NCBI RefSeq assembly: GCF_003330845.1
Contig: NZ_CP026121.1
Location: 7,111,501 to 7,175,500, forward strand
Reading direction: 5' to 3'
DNA: 64,000 nucleotides
Source of the DNA: Streptomyces sp. Go-475
Lineage (GTDB): Bacteria; Actinomycetota; Actinomycetes; Streptomycetales; Streptomycetaceae
Shown here: positions 6,706 to 18,404 of the stretch, in pieces
Layout of the letters: each line of letters starts with the position of its first letter
Position numbering within the stretch: the first letter of the stretch is position 1
Notes under the pieces: generated by a model
What the model was told of the DNA's origin: nothing
Databases searched by the model: none
What the model saw: the letters and a program-made list of their open reading frames with translations, nothing else
Program-made: the position numbers and the translations under genes

Positions 6706-9558
6706 TCAGGTCGTGCGGCGGCCCGCGGCCAGCCGGACGATGTCCACCCGCGAGCGGATTCCCAGCTTCCGGTAGACCCGGGTGAGGGTCGCCTCGACGG
6801 TCTTGACGCTGATGAACAGGCGGGCCGCGATCTCCCGGTTGGTCGCGCCCTCCATCACGAGCGAGGCGACCTGACGCTCCATCGAGGCGAGTCCCTCCAG
6901 CGCGTCACGCGCGACCGGCGCCGCCACCGGGGCCGGCTCCACCGCGGTGGCACCGGCCGTGGCGGCCGCGTCGACCTGCCGCAGCCAGGGCAGCGCCCGG
7001 CAGCGCCGGAACAGCCGGGCGGCCTCGTCATACGACGCCGGTCCCGGCAGGGGAGCGCCGCCCGTGCGCGGGAACGCGGCGGCCTGGGCGCGCAGCCGGG
7101 CCAGGTCGAAGGCGGCCCGCGCCTCCTCCAGGCCGTAGCCGAGCCCGCCGAGCCGGTCCCGCACGGACGCCAGCCGGACGGCGGCCGCCTCGTGTTCGCC
7201 CCGCGCCGCCCGTACCAGGGCCTCGGCCCGGTCCAGCACGGCGAGCACGCTCTGGCGGCCCAGCCGCAGCGCGTGCGCCCGTGCCGTGTCGATGACGTCC
7301 TGGGCCTCGCCCGGTTCGCCGATGCGGACCAGTGCCTCGGCGAGGTCGCCGTGCCAGCGGCCGCGCGCCGGGTCCGTGATGCCGAGGCTCTGCTCCAGCT
7401 CCCGCACCCGGCGCAGCGAACGGACCGTGGCCGCCGGGTCCCCGGCCACCAACTGGGCGTAGCCCAGCGCCGCCAGGGCCCGCGACAGGTACATCTGGTC
7501 ACCGTCGACCTCGGCGTGGTCCGCCGCCTCACGGGCGAGCGCCAGGGCCCGGTCGACGTCCCCGGCGGAGGCCTCCGCGAGGGAGGTGAGCATGGCCGAG
7601 GCGCCCTCGCCGATCCCCGAGTCCCGGGCGAGCCGCAGGCTCTCGCGGGCCAGGTCCAGCGCCCGGCCGCAGTGCCCGGAGCGCAGCTCGGTCTCGGCGA
7701 GGAAGCGCAGGAAGTGCACCTCGCTCTCGACCATGCCGCGCCGCCGCACCTCGCGCAGCAGCGCGGTGATCGTCGCCCGCGCCTCGGGCAGCTGGTCGCT
7801 CATGATCAGCCAGCGGAACCGGGCCGAACCGGCGCCGTTGTGGTGGCAGGCCACGTACGGGTCCTGGGGTTCCCTGAGCGCCCGTTTGACGGTCGCGGGG
7901 GCGTCCGGGTGGCCCATCAGGGTCTCGGTGGAGGCCTGGAAGGACAGCGCCATCAGCTCCGTGCGCCGGTCCTCGCCCCGGGCGGCCAGCTCCGCCGCGT
8001 GCGCGGCCTCCTGCCGGGCCTCGGCGAAGTCGCCTTCCACGACCAGGCCGCGCCAGGCCAGTTGGTAGTGGACCAGGGCGAGCAGCCGCGGGTCGTCGCC
8101 CGCGTCGGCCAGGGCCTGCGGGAAGACGGCGTCGACGTCGCCGAGCGCTTGGCCGGCCGCCTCGATGACCACCATCCAGGCCCGCACGCGCTCCGCCGGC
8201 ACGGTGGCACGCGTCAGCACGTCGCGGGCGATGTCCCGGGCGAGGTCGGCCTCGCCGGCGGTGATCGCGTCCTCCGCGGCCTGCAACCGCCGCTCGTCCG
8301 GGCCCGGCGCGCTGTCCGCCGGGGTGTGCCGGGCGGCGAGCAGCCCGAGCGAGGCGGCCACGGACGGCGCCCCGCGGTCCCGGGCCAGCGCGCCGGCCTC
8401 GGCGAGCCGGGCCGCCACCTCCGGGTCGGTCCCGGTGGTCGCCAGGGCCAGGTGCCGGGCCCGCTCGATCGGGTCGGAGGCCGCCGTGGACAGCGCGGCG
8501 TGCACGGCCCGACGCTCCGCCGCCGGCGCCTCCGCGTACAGCGCGGCCGAGATCAGCGGATGCGCGAACCGTACGGCGGGGCCCTCCGCCTCCGTCGCCA
8601 GCAGGCCCAGGGCCGCCGCCTGGGCGGTCTCGGCCTCGGCGTGCTCCCGCCCGGCCGCGTGCAGCAGCGCCAGCGTGGGACGCGCGCCGGCGCTGGCCAC
8701 CAGCAGGGTGCGGCGCGCCTCGTCCGACAGCATCTCCAGCCGGCTCAGCACCAGGGCCCGCAGCGAGGTCGGCACCGGCAGGGGCTCGCCGGGCCGGGGC
8801 CGGGCCGGGCTCTCCGCGAGGGCGCGGCCCAGCTCCAGGGCGAAGAGCGGGTTGCCGGCGCTGGTGCGGTGGATGTCGCGGACCGTGGAGCGGGACAGGG
8901 GGGTGTAGCCGCGGTGGTCGAGCAGCGCCGAGACCTGGGCACGGGTCAGGGGGCCCAGCCGGACGGCGAGCGTGTCCGGCGGAGACGCGCGTAGATGGCG
9001 GTCGTACTCCTGGCCCTCGGTCCGCACCGCGCACAGCATCTGCACGGGCGTGTCGCCCAGCCGGCGGGCGGCGAAGCCGAGCAGTTCGGCACTGGCGGCA
9101 TCCAGCCACTGCAGGTCGTCGGCGACGACGAGCACCGGCCCCTCGGCGGCCAGCGCCCGCAGCGCCGACAGCACGGCGAGACGCAGCGCGAGCCCGTCCT
9201 GCTGGAGGGTGGACTCGCCGCGGCCGGTGAGCGCCGACTCCAGGGCGGTGCGCTGGGCGGCGGGCAGCCGGCCGGAGACGTCGTCCAGGACCAGGCCGAA
9301 CAGGTCGGCCAGGGCCAGGAAGGGCAGGTGGGATTCGGACTCGGTGGCCGAGCAGCGCAACACGGTCCGGGCCGCACCGCCGTAATCAGCGGCCAGCGCC
9401 CGCAGGACCGTCGACTTTCCTATTCCGGCGGGGCCGTGGAGCAGCACGCTGCCGCCCCGGCCGAGCTGCTCACGTGCCGACGTGAACAGGTCCTCCCGGC
9501 CGATGACCAGGTCGGGGCGGCTCCTGGGAGGCTCCTGGAAGTCCCGTCGCACGGTCAC
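6706..9558 (-). CDS. LAL-type LuxR transcriptional regulator with AAA ATPase
   Basis: A 950-residue large ATP-binding LuxR regulator. The N terminus has a Walker A motif (GPAGIGKST, about 41-49) and Walker B (VLVVADDLQWLD, about 142). The middle 550 residues are helical TPR/MalT-like repeats. The C-terminal 60 residues are a LuxR-type HTH (REIAARLFISVKTVEATLTRVYRKLGI). Such proteins usually activate a nearby catabolic or secondary-metabolite operon in response to a small ligand with ATP. No obvious target operon adjoins: the trypsin gene lies downstream on the same strand and the GAF-LuxR gene upstream. The GTG start at 9558 follows GGGAGGGAAGCG. Confidence 0.93.
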   Translation of the reverse strand: MTVRRDFQEPPRSRPDLVIGREDLFTSAREQLGRGGSVLLHGPAGIGKSTVLRALAADYGGAARTVLRCSATESESHLPFLALADLFGLVLDDVSGRLPAAQRTALESALTGRGESTLQQDGLALRLAVLSALRALAAEGPVLVVADDLQWLDAASAELLGFAARRLGDTPVQMLCAVRTEGQEYDRHLRASPPDTLAVRLGPLTRAQVSALLDHRGYTPLSRSTVRDIHRTSAGNPLFALELGRALAESPARPRPGEPLPVPTSLRALVLSRLEMLSDEARRTLLVASAGARPTLALLHAAGREHAEAETAQAAALGLLATEAEGPAVRFAHPLISAALYAEAPAAERRAVHAALSTAASDPIERARHLALATTGTDPEVAARLAEAGALARDRGAPSVAASLGLLAARHTPADSAPGPDERRLQAAEDAITAGEADLARDIARDVLTRATVPAERVRAWMVVIEAAGQALGDVDAVFPQALADAGDDPRLLALVHYQLAWRGLVVEGDFAEARQEAAHAAELAARGEDRRTELMALSFQASTETLMGHPDAPATVKRALREPQDPYVACHHNGAGSARFRWLIMSDQLPEARATITALLREVRRRGMVESEVHFLRFLAETELRSGHCGRALDLARESLRLARDSGIGEGASAMLTSLAEASAGDVDRALALAREAADHAEVDGDQMYLSRALAALGYAQLVAGDPAATVRSLRRVRELEQSLGITDPARGRWHGDLAEALVRIGEPGEAQDVIDTARAHALRLGRQSVLAVLDRAEALVRAARGEHEAAAVRLASVRDRLGGLGYGLEEARAAFDLARLRAQAAAFPRTGGAPLPGPASYDEAARLFRRCRALPWLRQVDAAATAGATAVEPAPVAAPVARDALEGLASMERQVASLVMEGATNREIAARLFISVKTVEATLTRVYRKLGIRSRVDIVRLAAGRRTT

Positions 9559-9763
9559 CGCTTCCCTCCCTGTGTCGTGTCCTGGCCAATATTAGGCAAC
9601 AGTGCATTGAATTTCGGACGGACGGTGTGGTGAGGGAAATAACAGCGGGCCTCGACGGGCGAAATTCATCGGTCTCCCGAAAACGGCGGAACACGGGGTC
9701 GGCGCCCGGTCGGGAACGCTTCGGCATATCGAACGGACCGGCATATCAGAAAACATCACAAAC

Positions 9764-10594
9764 CTACGGCAACCATCCCGCCCGACGCGCGGCGACCACG
9801 GCCTCGCCCCGGGTCCGGGCCCGCAGTTTCCGCATGGCCGACCGCAGATACCCCTTGACGGTCTCGGGCGTCACCCCGAGCCGCTCGGCGGCGACCGCGT
9901 TCGTGGCGCCCGCGGCGACGCACGCCAGCACGTCCACCTCGCGCGGCGCGAGCCGGACCCGGGCCGGGGAACCGGCACCACCGGCGCCCTCGGCGCCACC
10001 GGCATCGGCCGTCAGCAGCGCGCACGCCTGGAGCAGCTCGGCGCGCAGGCCCGGATCCGCGATCCGCGGGGCCAGCGCCCGCAGCGCCGCGTGCGCCTCC
10101 CGCACCTGCTCCCAGCCCGCGCCCGCCTCGGCGGCCAGCGCCCGGGCCTCGTCACGCACGGCCAGCGCCCGCTCCACGTCCCGCGCCGCCTCCACGGCCG
10201 CGTCCAGCATGCGCCCACCCAGCGGCTGGGCGGTGCGCAGCGCCCCGTACAGCACCCCGCGCACCCGGTGCCGTACCACCACCGGCACGGCCAGCACCGA
10301 GCGCAGCCCCTCCACGGCCACCGCGGCGTCGTACTCGTGGCTGATCTGCCGCGACGCCGAGTAGTCCGTCACCACGCACGGCCGGGCGAGCGCCACCGTC
10401 TTGCCGCCCAGCCCGGTCCCGGACGTCACGACCAGCGACCGCAGCGCGTGCGTCGCCGTGCCGTCCAGCTCGCTGATGCGCATCCGCTGCCCGGCCTCCA
10501 GCAGGCCGCCGAAGGCCACCGGAAGGCCCGTGGCGCGCCGCAGACGCAGCAGCGCGTCCCGTATCTCGACCGCGTCGGACGCGTCTGCTGTCAC
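9764..10594 (-). CDS. GAF-domain LuxR-family transcriptional regulator
   Basis: A 276-residue regulator. Residues about 10-150 form a GAF-like sensor (GLPVAFGGLLEAGQ, then VLAVPVVVRHRVRGVLYGALR). A linker rich in Ala and Glu follows, then a C-terminal LuxR HTH (LAPREVDVLACVAAGATNA and VTPETVKGYLRSAMRKL). The GTG start at 10594 follows GAAGGGG. It is divergently placed 125 bp from the pair of acyl-CoA synthetase genes, so it is the likely regulator of that pair, perhaps sensing an aromatic or fatty acid through the GAF domain. That link is inferred from position only. Confidence 0.88.
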   Translation of the reverse strand: MTADASDAVEIRDALLRLRRATGLPVAFGGLLEAGQRMRISELDGTATHALRSLVVTSGTGLGGKTVALARPCVVTDYSASRQISHEYDAAVAVEGLRSVLAVPVVVRHRVRGVLYGALRTAQPLGGRMLDAAVEAARDVERALAVRDEARALAAEAGAGWEQVREAHAALRALAPRIADPGLRAELLQACALLTADAGGAEGAGGAGSPARVRLAPREVDVLACVAAGATNAVAAERLGVTPETVKGYLRSAMRKLRARTRGEAVVAARRAGWLP

Positions 10595-10719
10595 CTGTTC
10601 GCCCCTTCACTACGGCTGCCACGCGGGCGCACCCCCCGTTCGGGGGTAGTGAGACCTGCATCACGGATTACACGATGGCTCAGAGCCGCCCGGCAATGGT
10701 CCGGCACCCAGGAGGACAG

Positions 10720-12399
10720 ATGACATCGGCGACGGAGCTGTTCCGCAGCGCGCGGGATTTCCTGCTGGAACACCGCGAGGACTACCCAACGGCCTACGCG
10801 GGGTTCCGCTGGCCCCGTCCCGAGTACTTCAACTGGGCGCTCGACTGGTTCGACGAGATCGCCGACGGCAACGCCCGCACGGCCCTGCACATCGTCGAGG
10901 AGGACGGCCGCGAGACACAGCTGTCCTTCGGGGAGCTGTCGGTGCGGTCGGCCCAGTTCGCCTCCTGGCTGCGCGCCCGGGGCGTGCGCGCCGAGGACCG
11001 CATCCTCGTCATGCTCGGCAACCAGGCGGAACTGTGGATCGTCGCGCTCGCGGCGATGAAGCTGCGCGCGGTGGTCATCCCGGCCACCCCGCTGCTCGGC
11101 CCCGCCGACCTGCGCGACCGCGTGCAGCGCGGCCGGGTCCGGCACGTCGTCGCGCGCCCCGAGGACACGGGCAAGTTCGCCGAGGTCCCCGGCGACTACA
11201 CGCGTATCGCCGCCTGCGCCGCCGACGCCGTGCCCGACGGCTGGCTGCCGCTGGACGACGCCTACGGAGCCTCCGCCGACTTCACTCCCGACGGCCCGAC
11301 CCGGGCCGACGACCCGCTGATGCTCTACTTCACCTCGGGCACCACCGCCCGGCCGAAGCTCGTCGAGCACACCCACACCTCGTACCCGATCGGCCACCTG
11401 TCGACGATGTACTGGATCGGCCTCAAGCCGGGCGACGTGCACCTGAACATCTCCTCTCCGGGCTGGGCCAAGCACGCCTGGTCCAACCTCTTCGCCCCGT
11501 GGAACGCCGAGGCGACCGTCTTCCTGCACAACTACACGCGTTTCGACGCCGCTCGTCTCATGGCCGAGATGGACCGGGCGGGCGTCACCACCTTCTGCGC
11601 GCCGCCGACGGTCTGGCGGATGCTCATCCAGGCCGACCTCACCCAGCTGCGCACACCGCCCCGCGAGGTCGTCGCCGCCGGCGAGCCGCTCAACCCGGAG
11701 GTCATCGAGCAGGTCCGCCGGTCCTGGGGCGTCACCATCCGGGACGGCTTCGGCCAGACCGAGACGGCCGTGCAGGTCGCCAACAGCCCCGGCCAGCTCC
11801 TCAAGACCGGCTCGATGGGCCGCCCGAGCCCCGGCTACCGCGTCGAACTCCTCGACCCCGTCTCGGGCGCGCCGGGTGCCGCGGAGGGCGAGATCGCCCT
11901 CGACCTGTCGGAGCGCCCGGTCGGCCTGATGACCGGCTACCACGGCGACGCGGACCGGACGGCGGAGGCGATGGCGGGCGGCTACTACCGGACGGGGGAC
12001 ATCGCTTCCAGGGACGAAGAGGGATATCTCACCTATACCGGGCGCAGCGATGACGTCTTCAAGGCCTCCGACTACAAGATCAGTCCCTTCGAGCTGGAGA
12101 GCGCGCTGCTGGAGCACGAGGCGGTGGCCGAGGCGGCGGTCGTCCCGGCCCCGGACGACCTGCGGCTCGCCGTGCCGAAGGCGTACGTCGTCCTCGCGGA
12201 CGGCTGGGAGCCCGGCCCCGACACGGCCAAGGTGCTGTTCGAGCACTCCCGGGAGACCCTGGCCCCCTACAAGCGCATCCGCCGGCTCGAGTTCGGCGAG
12301 CTGCCCAAGACCGTCTCCGGCAAGATCCGCCGGATCGAACTGCGCGAGGCCACGGCGGCCGGCTCGGACGCCGAGTACCGCGAGGAGGACTTCCGGTGA
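10720..12399 (+). CDS. acyl-CoA synthetase, medium-chain/benzoate-type (AMP-binding)
   Basis: A 559-residue adenylate-forming enzyme that activates a carboxylic acid to its AMP ester and then to the CoA thioester. The AMP-binding P-loop [18 protein letters not shown] is present, as are [21 protein letters not shown], and the C-terminal KTVSGKIRR with the catalytic Lys. The arrangement with [12 protein letters not shown] near the N terminus and [18 protein letters not shown] in the middle is typical of acetyl-CoA-synthetase-like medium-chain ligases. The ATG at 10720 is preceded by GGAGGAC; an in-frame ATG at 10675 lacks a ribosome site. Its stop overlaps the next start (ATGA), so the two genes are translationally coupled. 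Confidence 0.9.
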   Translation: MTSATELFRSARDFLLEHREDYPTAYAGFRWPRPEYFNWALDWFDEIADGNARTALHIVEEDGRETQLSFGELSVRSAQFASWLRARGVRAEDRILVMLGNQAELWIVALAAMKLRAVVIPATPLLGPADLRDRVQRGRVRHVVARPEDTGKFAEVPGDYTRIAACAADAVPDGWLPLDDAYGASADFTPDGPTRADDPLMLYFTSGTTARPKLVEHTHTSYPIGHLSTMYWIGLKPGDVHLNISSPGWAKHAWSNLFAPWNAEATVFLHNYTRFDAARLMAEMDRAGVTTFCAPPTVWRMLIQADLTQLRTPPREVVAAGEPLNPEVIEQVRRSWGVTIRDGFGQTETAVQVANSPGQLLKTGSMGRPSPGYRVELLDPVSGAPGAAEGEIALDLSERPVGLMTGYHGDADRTAEAMAGGYYRTGDIASRDEEGYLTYTGRSDDVFKASDYKISPFELESALLEHEAVAEAAVVPAPDDLRLAVPKAYVVLADGWEPGPDTAKVLFEHSRETLAPYKRIRRLEFGELPKTVSGKIRRIELREATAAGSDAEYREEDFR

Positions 12400-13979
12400 A
12401 CTCCTACAGCCACGGAACCGGCGGCACGGCGCTGCTCGGCGACACCATCGGGGCCAACCTGGACCGGGCCGTGGCCACCTGGCCGGACCGCGAGGCGCTG
12501 GTGGACGTACCGTCCGGGCGGCGCTGGACCTACGCGCAGTTCGGCGCGGCGGTGGACGAACTCGCCTCCGCCCTGCTGGCCTCCGGTGTCGCCAAGGGCG
12601 ACCGGGTGGGCATCTGGGCGGTCAACTGCCCCGAGTGGGTGCTCGTCCAGTACGCCACCGCCCGCCTCGGCGCGATCATGGTGAACATCAACCCGGCGTA
12701 CCGCACCCACGAGGTCGAGTACGTCCTCAAGCAGGCCGGCGTGTCCCTGCTGTTCGCGTCCCTGAGCCACAAGACGAGCGACTACCGGTCGATGGTCGAG
12801 CAGGTGCGGGGCCGCTGCCCCGAGCTGCGCGAGGTCGTCTACTTCGGCGACCCGAGCTGGGACGCACTGCTCGGACGGGCGACCCCGGACCCGGTCTACG
12901 AGGCCCTCTCCTGCGACGAGCCCATCAACATCCAGTACACGTCGGGCACGACGGGCTTCCCCAAGGGCGCGACCCTCTCGCACCACAACATCCTCAACAA
13001 CGGCTACTTCGTGGGCGAGTCGATCGCCTACACCGAGCGGGACCGGGTCTGCGTCCCGGTGCCCTTCTACCACTGCTTCGGCATGGTCATGGGCAACCTC
13101 GCCGCCACCTCCCACGGCGCCTGCGTGGTCATCCCGGCTCCGTCCTTCGACCCGAAGGCGACCCTGGACGCGGTCCAGCAGGAGCGCTGCACCTCGCTCT
13201 ACGGCGTCCCCACCATGTTCATCGCGGAACTGAACCTGCCGGACTTCGCCTCCTACGACCTCTCCTCCCTGCGCACGGGCATCATGGCGGGTTCGCCCTG
13301 CCCGGTGGAGGTGATGAAGCGGGTCGTCGCCGAGATGCACATGGCGGAGGTCTCCATCTGCTACGGCATGACCGAGACGTCCCCGGTCTCCCTCCAGACC
13401 CGCAGGGACGACGACCTGGAGCACCGCACGGGCACGGTCGGCCGGGTCCTGCCGCACATCGAGGTCAAGATCGTCGACCCGGCGACGGGCGTGACACGAC
13501 CCCGCGACGTGGCGGGCGAGTTGTGCACCCGCGGGTACAGCGTGATGCTCGGCTACTGGAACGAGCCGGAGAAGACCGCCGAGGCGATCGACGCGGGCCG
13601 CTGGATGCACACCGGCGACCTCGCCGTGATGCGCGAGGACGGATACGTCGAGATCGTCGGCCGCATCAAGGACATGATCATCCGGGGCGGGGAGAACATC
13701 TACCCCCGCGAGATCGAGGAGTTCCTCTACGCCCACCCCAAGATCCAGGACGTCCAGGTCGTGGGCGTCCCGCACGACCACTACGGCGAGGAGGTCCTGG
13801 CCTGCGTCATCGCCCGCGACCCGGCCGCCCCGCCGACCCTGGAGGAACTGCGGGCCTTCTGCGAGGGGCGGCTGGCGCACTACAAGATCCCGAGCAGGCT
13901 GCAGATCCTCGACTCCTTCCCGATGACGGTGTCCGGCAAGGTGCGCAAGGTGGAGCTGCGGGAGCGGTTCGGCGGCTAG
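12396..13979 (+). CDS. FadD-like acyl-CoA synthetase (AMP-binding)
   Basis: A 527-residue second ligase directly coupled to the first. Motifs are [18 protein letters not shown] (P-loop), [45 protein letters not shown] and the catalytic Lys in [13 protein letters not shown]. The [11 protein letters not shown] segment and overall length place it with the fatty-acyl-CoA synthetases of the FadD13/fadD type. It probably activates medium or long-chain fatty acids in the cytoplasm for beta-oxidation or lipid synthesis. Having two differing ligases in one coupled unit suggests a mixed set of acid substrates. The ATG at 12396 overlaps the previous stop. Confidence 0.9.
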   Translation: MNSYSHGTGGTALLGDTIGANLDRAVATWPDREALVDVPSGRRWTYAQFGAAVDELASALLASGVAKGDRVGIWAVNCPEWVLVQYATARLGAIMVNINPAYRTHEVEYVLKQAGVSLLFASLSHKTSDYRSMVEQVRGRCPELREVVYFGDPSWDALLGRATPDPVYEALSCDEPINIQYTSGTTGFPKGATLSHHNILNNGYFVGESIAYTERDRVCVPVPFYHCFGMVMGNLAATSHGACVVIPAPSFDPKATLDAVQQERCTSLYGVPTMFIAELNLPDFASYDLSSLRTGIMAGSPCPVEVMKRVVAEMHMAEVSICYGMTETSPVSLQTRRDDDLEHRTGTVGRVLPHIEVKIVDPATGVTRPRDVAGELCTRGYSVMLGYWNEPEKTAEAIDAGRWMHTGDLAVMREDGYVEIVGRIKDMIIRGGENIYPREIEEFLYAHPKIQDVQVVGVPHDHYGEEVLACVIARDPAAPPTLEELRAFCEGRLAHYKIPSRLQILDSFPMTVSGKVRKVELRERFGG

Positions 13980-14024
13980 GCGTGCTGTGCGGAGAGGTTG
14001 GTCTCACGGCGCTGGACTGCACCG

Positions 14025-14594
14025 TCACTTCCCTGCGCCCTGACCCGGACGACAGGCCGTAAGGCCCCGGCGGCGGTCGGTTCGGACGGTGGCGCGCATG
14101 CACACCCGGGGCCAGCGGTCCAGGCCGTGTGCGGCCTCACCCGCGCGGATCGCGCGCAGGCCGGGCGTGAGCTCGTGCTCGTCCAGGGTGCGGAAGCCGA
14201 GGCGGGCGTAGTAGGGGGCGTTCCACGGGACCTCCGCGAAGGTGGTCAGCGTCAGCGCGGTCAGGCCCTCCTCGCGGGCGTGGCCGGCGGCGTGGGCCAG
14301 CAGGTCCCGGCCGACGCCGCGGCGTGCGGCGCGCGGGTGGACCGAGACCTGCTCGATGTGCAGGGCGCCGTCCACGGGTTCGGCGACGAGGTACGCGACA
14401 GGGCGGTCCCGCTCGTCCACCGCGACCCAGCAGCGGCCGGCCCCGCGGTAGCGCTCCAGTACGTCGAGCCCCGGCGGTTCGTCGTCGGCGATCTCCGGCA
14501 TGCCGAGGTCGCGGAAGGGGGCGCCGGCGGCGCGCTCGATGTCCTGGAGGGCGGGGAGTTCGGCGGGGGCCGCCGGGCGGATGCGCGGGGGCAT
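14025..14594 (-). CDS. GNAT-family N-acetyltransferase
   Basis: A 189-residue acetyltransferase. The GNAT fold shows as IRPAAPAELPALQDIERAAG at the start, VAYLVAEPVDGALHIEQVSVHPRAARRGVGRDLL in the middle (motif A, with the acetyl-CoA pyrophosphate loop RRGVGR) and APYYARLGFRTLDEHELTPGL near the end (motif B). The HIEQVSVHP segment is typical of actinobacterial GNATs. Substrate unknown. The ATG at 14594 was chosen because homology starts there; upstream codons in the same frame overlap the neighbouring gene. It lies 26 bp after the zinc-ribbon gene on the same strand and converges on the acyl-CoA synthetase pair. Confidence 0.85.
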   Translation of the reverse strand: MPPRIRPAAPAELPALQDIERAAGAPFRDLGMPEIADDEPPGLDVLERYRGAGRCWVAVDERDRPVAYLVAEPVDGALHIEQVSVHPRAARRGVGRDLLAHAAGHAREEGLTALTLTTFAEVPWNAPYYARLGFRTLDEHELTPGLRAIRAGEAAHGLDRWPRVCMRATVRTDRRRGLTACRPGQGAGK

Positions 14595-14620
14595 GGGCTG
14601 AGTATGGGCCGTGGTGGCGT

Positions 14621-15334
14621 TCAACGGGCCCGGTTCTCCGTGCCTCCGGCGTGCAGTGTCTCGGCCGGGCCGTTCACCGGGCGCGGTGTCCCGGTGAGGT
14701 CGAGGACGAACAGCGGGATCCCCAGGGCGTCGGCGCGGGCCCGGGCGTCGTCCGCGTACCCGGTGAGGGAGAAGTAGAGGCAGTCCGCGGACTCCGTCAT
14801 GGCCGTCAGCCACAGGCACTCCACGTCCCGCAGCGTCGCCGGACGCACGGCCGGGTCGACCTGCGCGACGACGCCGCGGGCGGCGAGGCCGATGCCGGAC
14901 GGGGGCCGCTGGTCGGCCCGGCGGACGTTCCGGTAGCCCAGCCAGCGCAGGTACAGCGCGGCCGCGGTGACGGCGTCGAGCGCGGTACGGATCGCTACGG
15001 ACCGGAAGGGCGGCCTGCCGGCAGCAGGGGGAGCAGGGGGAGAAAGGGCAGCGGTGGGGGCCGCCGAGGGGTCGGCGTTCGTCAGCGGCACCCGCAGCAC
15101 CACCCCGCACGGGCACCCCACCTCCGGTCGCGGCCACTCCCCGCACCGGCCGCAGGACTCGCACCGCACCGTCACCCAGTCCTCCTGCCAGACCCGGTGC
15201 GAGACCGGCACCGCCGCCCCCTGCCGGTCCAGCGGCGGGGCGACGGGCGCGCCGCACACGCACGGGTACGCCGGCGCCGTGTAGCGGTGCTCCCGGCGGC
15301 AGGCCGGGCAGCGCACCGGGACGATCTCGGCCAT
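14621..15334 (-). CDS. zinc-ribbon protein with restriction-endonuclease-like domain, function unknown
   Basis: A 237-residue protein. The first 85 residues hold three cysteine-pair knuckles (CPACRREH and CVCG; CESCGRCG; CPCG), implying one or two zinc ribbons. After a Pro/Ala linker, residues 110-220 resemble a restriction-endonuclease-like (Mrr/PD-D/E-XK) fold: a helical TALDAVTAAALYLRWLGY, then GLAARGVVAQVDPAVRPATLRDVECLWLTA, and a terminal GIPLFVLDLTG strand. Proteins of this look are common hypotheticals in Streptomyces; nuclease activity is not shown. The ATG at 15334 is preferred over the GTG at 15340 because GGAG sits five bases before it. It is divergent from gcl. Confidence 0.65.
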   Translation of the reverse strand: MAEIVPVRCPACRREHRYTAPAYPCVCGAPVAPPLDRQGAAVPVSHRVWQEDWVTVRCESCGRCGEWPRPEVGCPCGVVLRVPLTNADPSAAPTAALSPPAPPAAGRPPFRSVAIRTALDAVTAAALYLRWLGYRNVRRADQRPPSGIGLAARGVVAQVDPAVRPATLRDVECLWLTAMTESADCLYFSLTGYADDARARADALGIPLFVLDLTGTPRPVNGPAETLHAGGTENRAR

Positions 15335-15449
15335 GGCCACTCCAGCACCGCTTCGCGAACGGACAGCGTGTCCATCGTGCTCCTTCCGGCCCCCGCCTGT
15401 CCGCCGGTTGCCGTCTCTTGACGGCCTTCCCCCACCCCACCTACATTCA

Positions 15450-15485
15450 TTCCAGATCGTAGAAAATACTTTCCACCATACGGAA
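15450..15485. promoter_or_regulatory. paired 15-bp operator-like sites upstream of gcl
   Basis: Two imperfect inverted repeats lie 60-95 bp before the gcl start: TTCCAGATCGTAGAA (15450-15464) and TTCCACCATACGGAA (15471-15485). Their centres are 21 bp apart, two helical turns. The same two-site arrangement with the same spacing is present before hyi. In S. coelicolor the IclR-family repressor AllR controls gcl, hyi and other allantoin/glyoxylate genes, so these are plausible AllR sites (inference). Confidence 0.7.
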
Positions 15486-15544
15486 GAAGCTCACCGCGGG
15501 GCGCGACGGGAGTGCGAATCCGACAGCCGAAGCAGGAGTACTCG

Positions 15545-17329
<1,785 letters not shown>

Positions 17330-17341
17330 CGCGTACGCGGC

Positions 17342-17378
17342 TGAGGGGCGGTCCGTCTCCCGGGACGGGCCGCCCCTC
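17342..17378. terminator. bidirectional hairpin between gcl and the Gly/Cys-rich gene
   Basis: TGAGGGGCGGTCCGTC pairs with GACGGGCCGCCCCTCA across a short loop (one T-G type mismatch region in the middle). It sits 12 bp after the gcl stop and just beyond the end of the convergent gene. Confidence 0.75.
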
Positions 17379-17384
17379 ACGCGT

Positions 17385-18011
17385 TCAGTTCCCGCCGCCT
17401 CCTCCGCATCCGCCGCCGCCTCCGCCGCAGTAGGCGTGGCCCGCACTTCCGCCTCCGCCTCCGTACGGACCGCGCGCGTGCTTGAGGAGGCCCTTGCCGC
17501 CCACCTCGGCCCGGCGGACCAGGCCCGCCCGCAGGGCGAACCGCGGCACCAGCAGCCGCAGCGCCGCCTCGCCGTGCAGGGCGACGGCGAGCAGCCGGTC
17601 GTGGTCGCTCAGGCCGCGTCGGCTCGCGGGCAGCGGATGGCGCTGCCGCAGCTCCCGCACGTGGCGGCGGGCAGCGCGCGTGGGGCCGAGCAGCGGGTAG
17701 CGCAGCAGGCCCGCCTCCGCGAGGGGGATGCGCATCAGGGCCACCGCGAGCCGGATGTCCGGGTCCTTCACCAGGGTCCGCAGGCCGGACGGCTCGCGCA
17801 GGGCCGTGTGCACCGCCTGCGCCAGGGGAGACGGCGGCCGCTCCCCGGCCACGGCGTCCGCGACACCCCTGCGCATCGTCCCCGGCAGGTCGGCCTCCAC
17901 CAGGCCCCGCAGATACAGGTCCACCACGGCGACGGTGACGGCGGCCCGCGGGCCGTCCCTCAGCAGTGCGATCTCGTGCGGCTCCAGCCGGACCGCCGTA
18001 CCGTCGCCCAT
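17385..18011 (-). CDS. TIGR04222-like protein with Gly/Cys-rich C terminus
   Basis: A 208-residue protein of unknown function. The first 165 residues are helical: EPHEIALLRDGPRAAVTVAVVDLYLRGLV resembles the N-terminal domain of the actinobacterial family TIGR04222. Roughly residues 185-208 are nearly all glycine with two cysteines (YCGGGGGGCGGGGGN), the low-complexity tail that marks this family; here the intervening membrane helix usual in the family is not evident. Such tails are suspected substrates of modification or secretion, but nothing is proven. The ATG at 18011 has a weak ribosome site. Family assignment is from memory of the pattern. Confidence 0.6.
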   Translation of the reverse strand: MGDGTAVRLEPHEIALLRDGPRAAVTVAVVDLYLRGLVEADLPGTMRRGVADAVAGERPPSPLAQAVHTALREPSGLRTLVKDPDIRLAVALMRIPLAEAGLLRYPLLGPTRAARRHVRELRQRHPLPASRRGLSDHDRLLAVALHGEAALRLLVPRFALRAGLVRRAEVGGKGLLKHARGPYGGGGGSAGHAYCGGGGGGCGGGGGN

Positions 18012-18075
18012 GGCTTCACCCCCGTACCGGGGCCCGCCGCCCCCGTGCCGGCGGGCCCCGTGTGTCGAGAATGTG

Positions 18076-18112
18076 CCCGGCCCCGGGGGCGGTTGAAGCC
18101 CCCGGGGCCGGG
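18076..18112. terminator. strong GC-rich hairpin
   Basis: A perfect 15-bp stem, CCCGGCCCCGGGGGC (18076-18090) with its complement (18098-18112), and a 7-nt loop GGTTGAA. It lies 56 bp beyond the stop of the 78-residue gene on the minus strand and before the Gly/Cys-rich gene. Confidence 0.75.
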
Positions 18113-18167
18113 TTCAGAGGTTCATTTGAGGGTGCCGTACGGGGCGTACGACCGGTGCCGTACGCGC

Positions 18168-18404
18168 TCAGGTCGCGTGGTGCTCCGACAGCCCGGGCCA
18201 GTCGTCCGGGCCGCCGCCCTGCCACTCGACGAGGTCGCTCTCCTCGACGTCCGTGACGTAGAGGTCGGCCAGCCGCAGGATCTCCGCCACGTCGTCGACG
18301 TGGGTGGCGATGCCGAGCGGCTCCTCGCCCAGGGTGACCCGGCGCGAGCCGTCCAGGGCGGGGGCGTGGACCACGACGTGCGGGTGCTCGGTTGGATGTG
18401 CCAT
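18168..18404 (-). CDS. small acidic hypothetical protein (78 aa)
   Basis: A 78-residue acidic protein starting MAHPTEHPHVVV and ending GLSEHHAT. It has a two-strand start (VVVHAPALDGSRRVTLG), then a helix with HVDDVAEILRLADLYVTDVEESDLVEW. The pattern of a short beta hairpin plus helix is like small Streptomyces conserved hypotheticals. The ATG at 18404 was chosen because upstream residues in the same frame are low-complexity Arg/Pro, and a modest GAAG lies before it. No function can be given. It has its own downstream hairpin, so it is probably a separate unit. Confidence 0.55.
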   Translation of the reverse strand: MAHPTEHPHVVVHAPALDGSRRVTLGEEPLGIATHVDDVAEILRLADLYVTDVEESDLVEWQGGGPDDWPGLSEHHAT

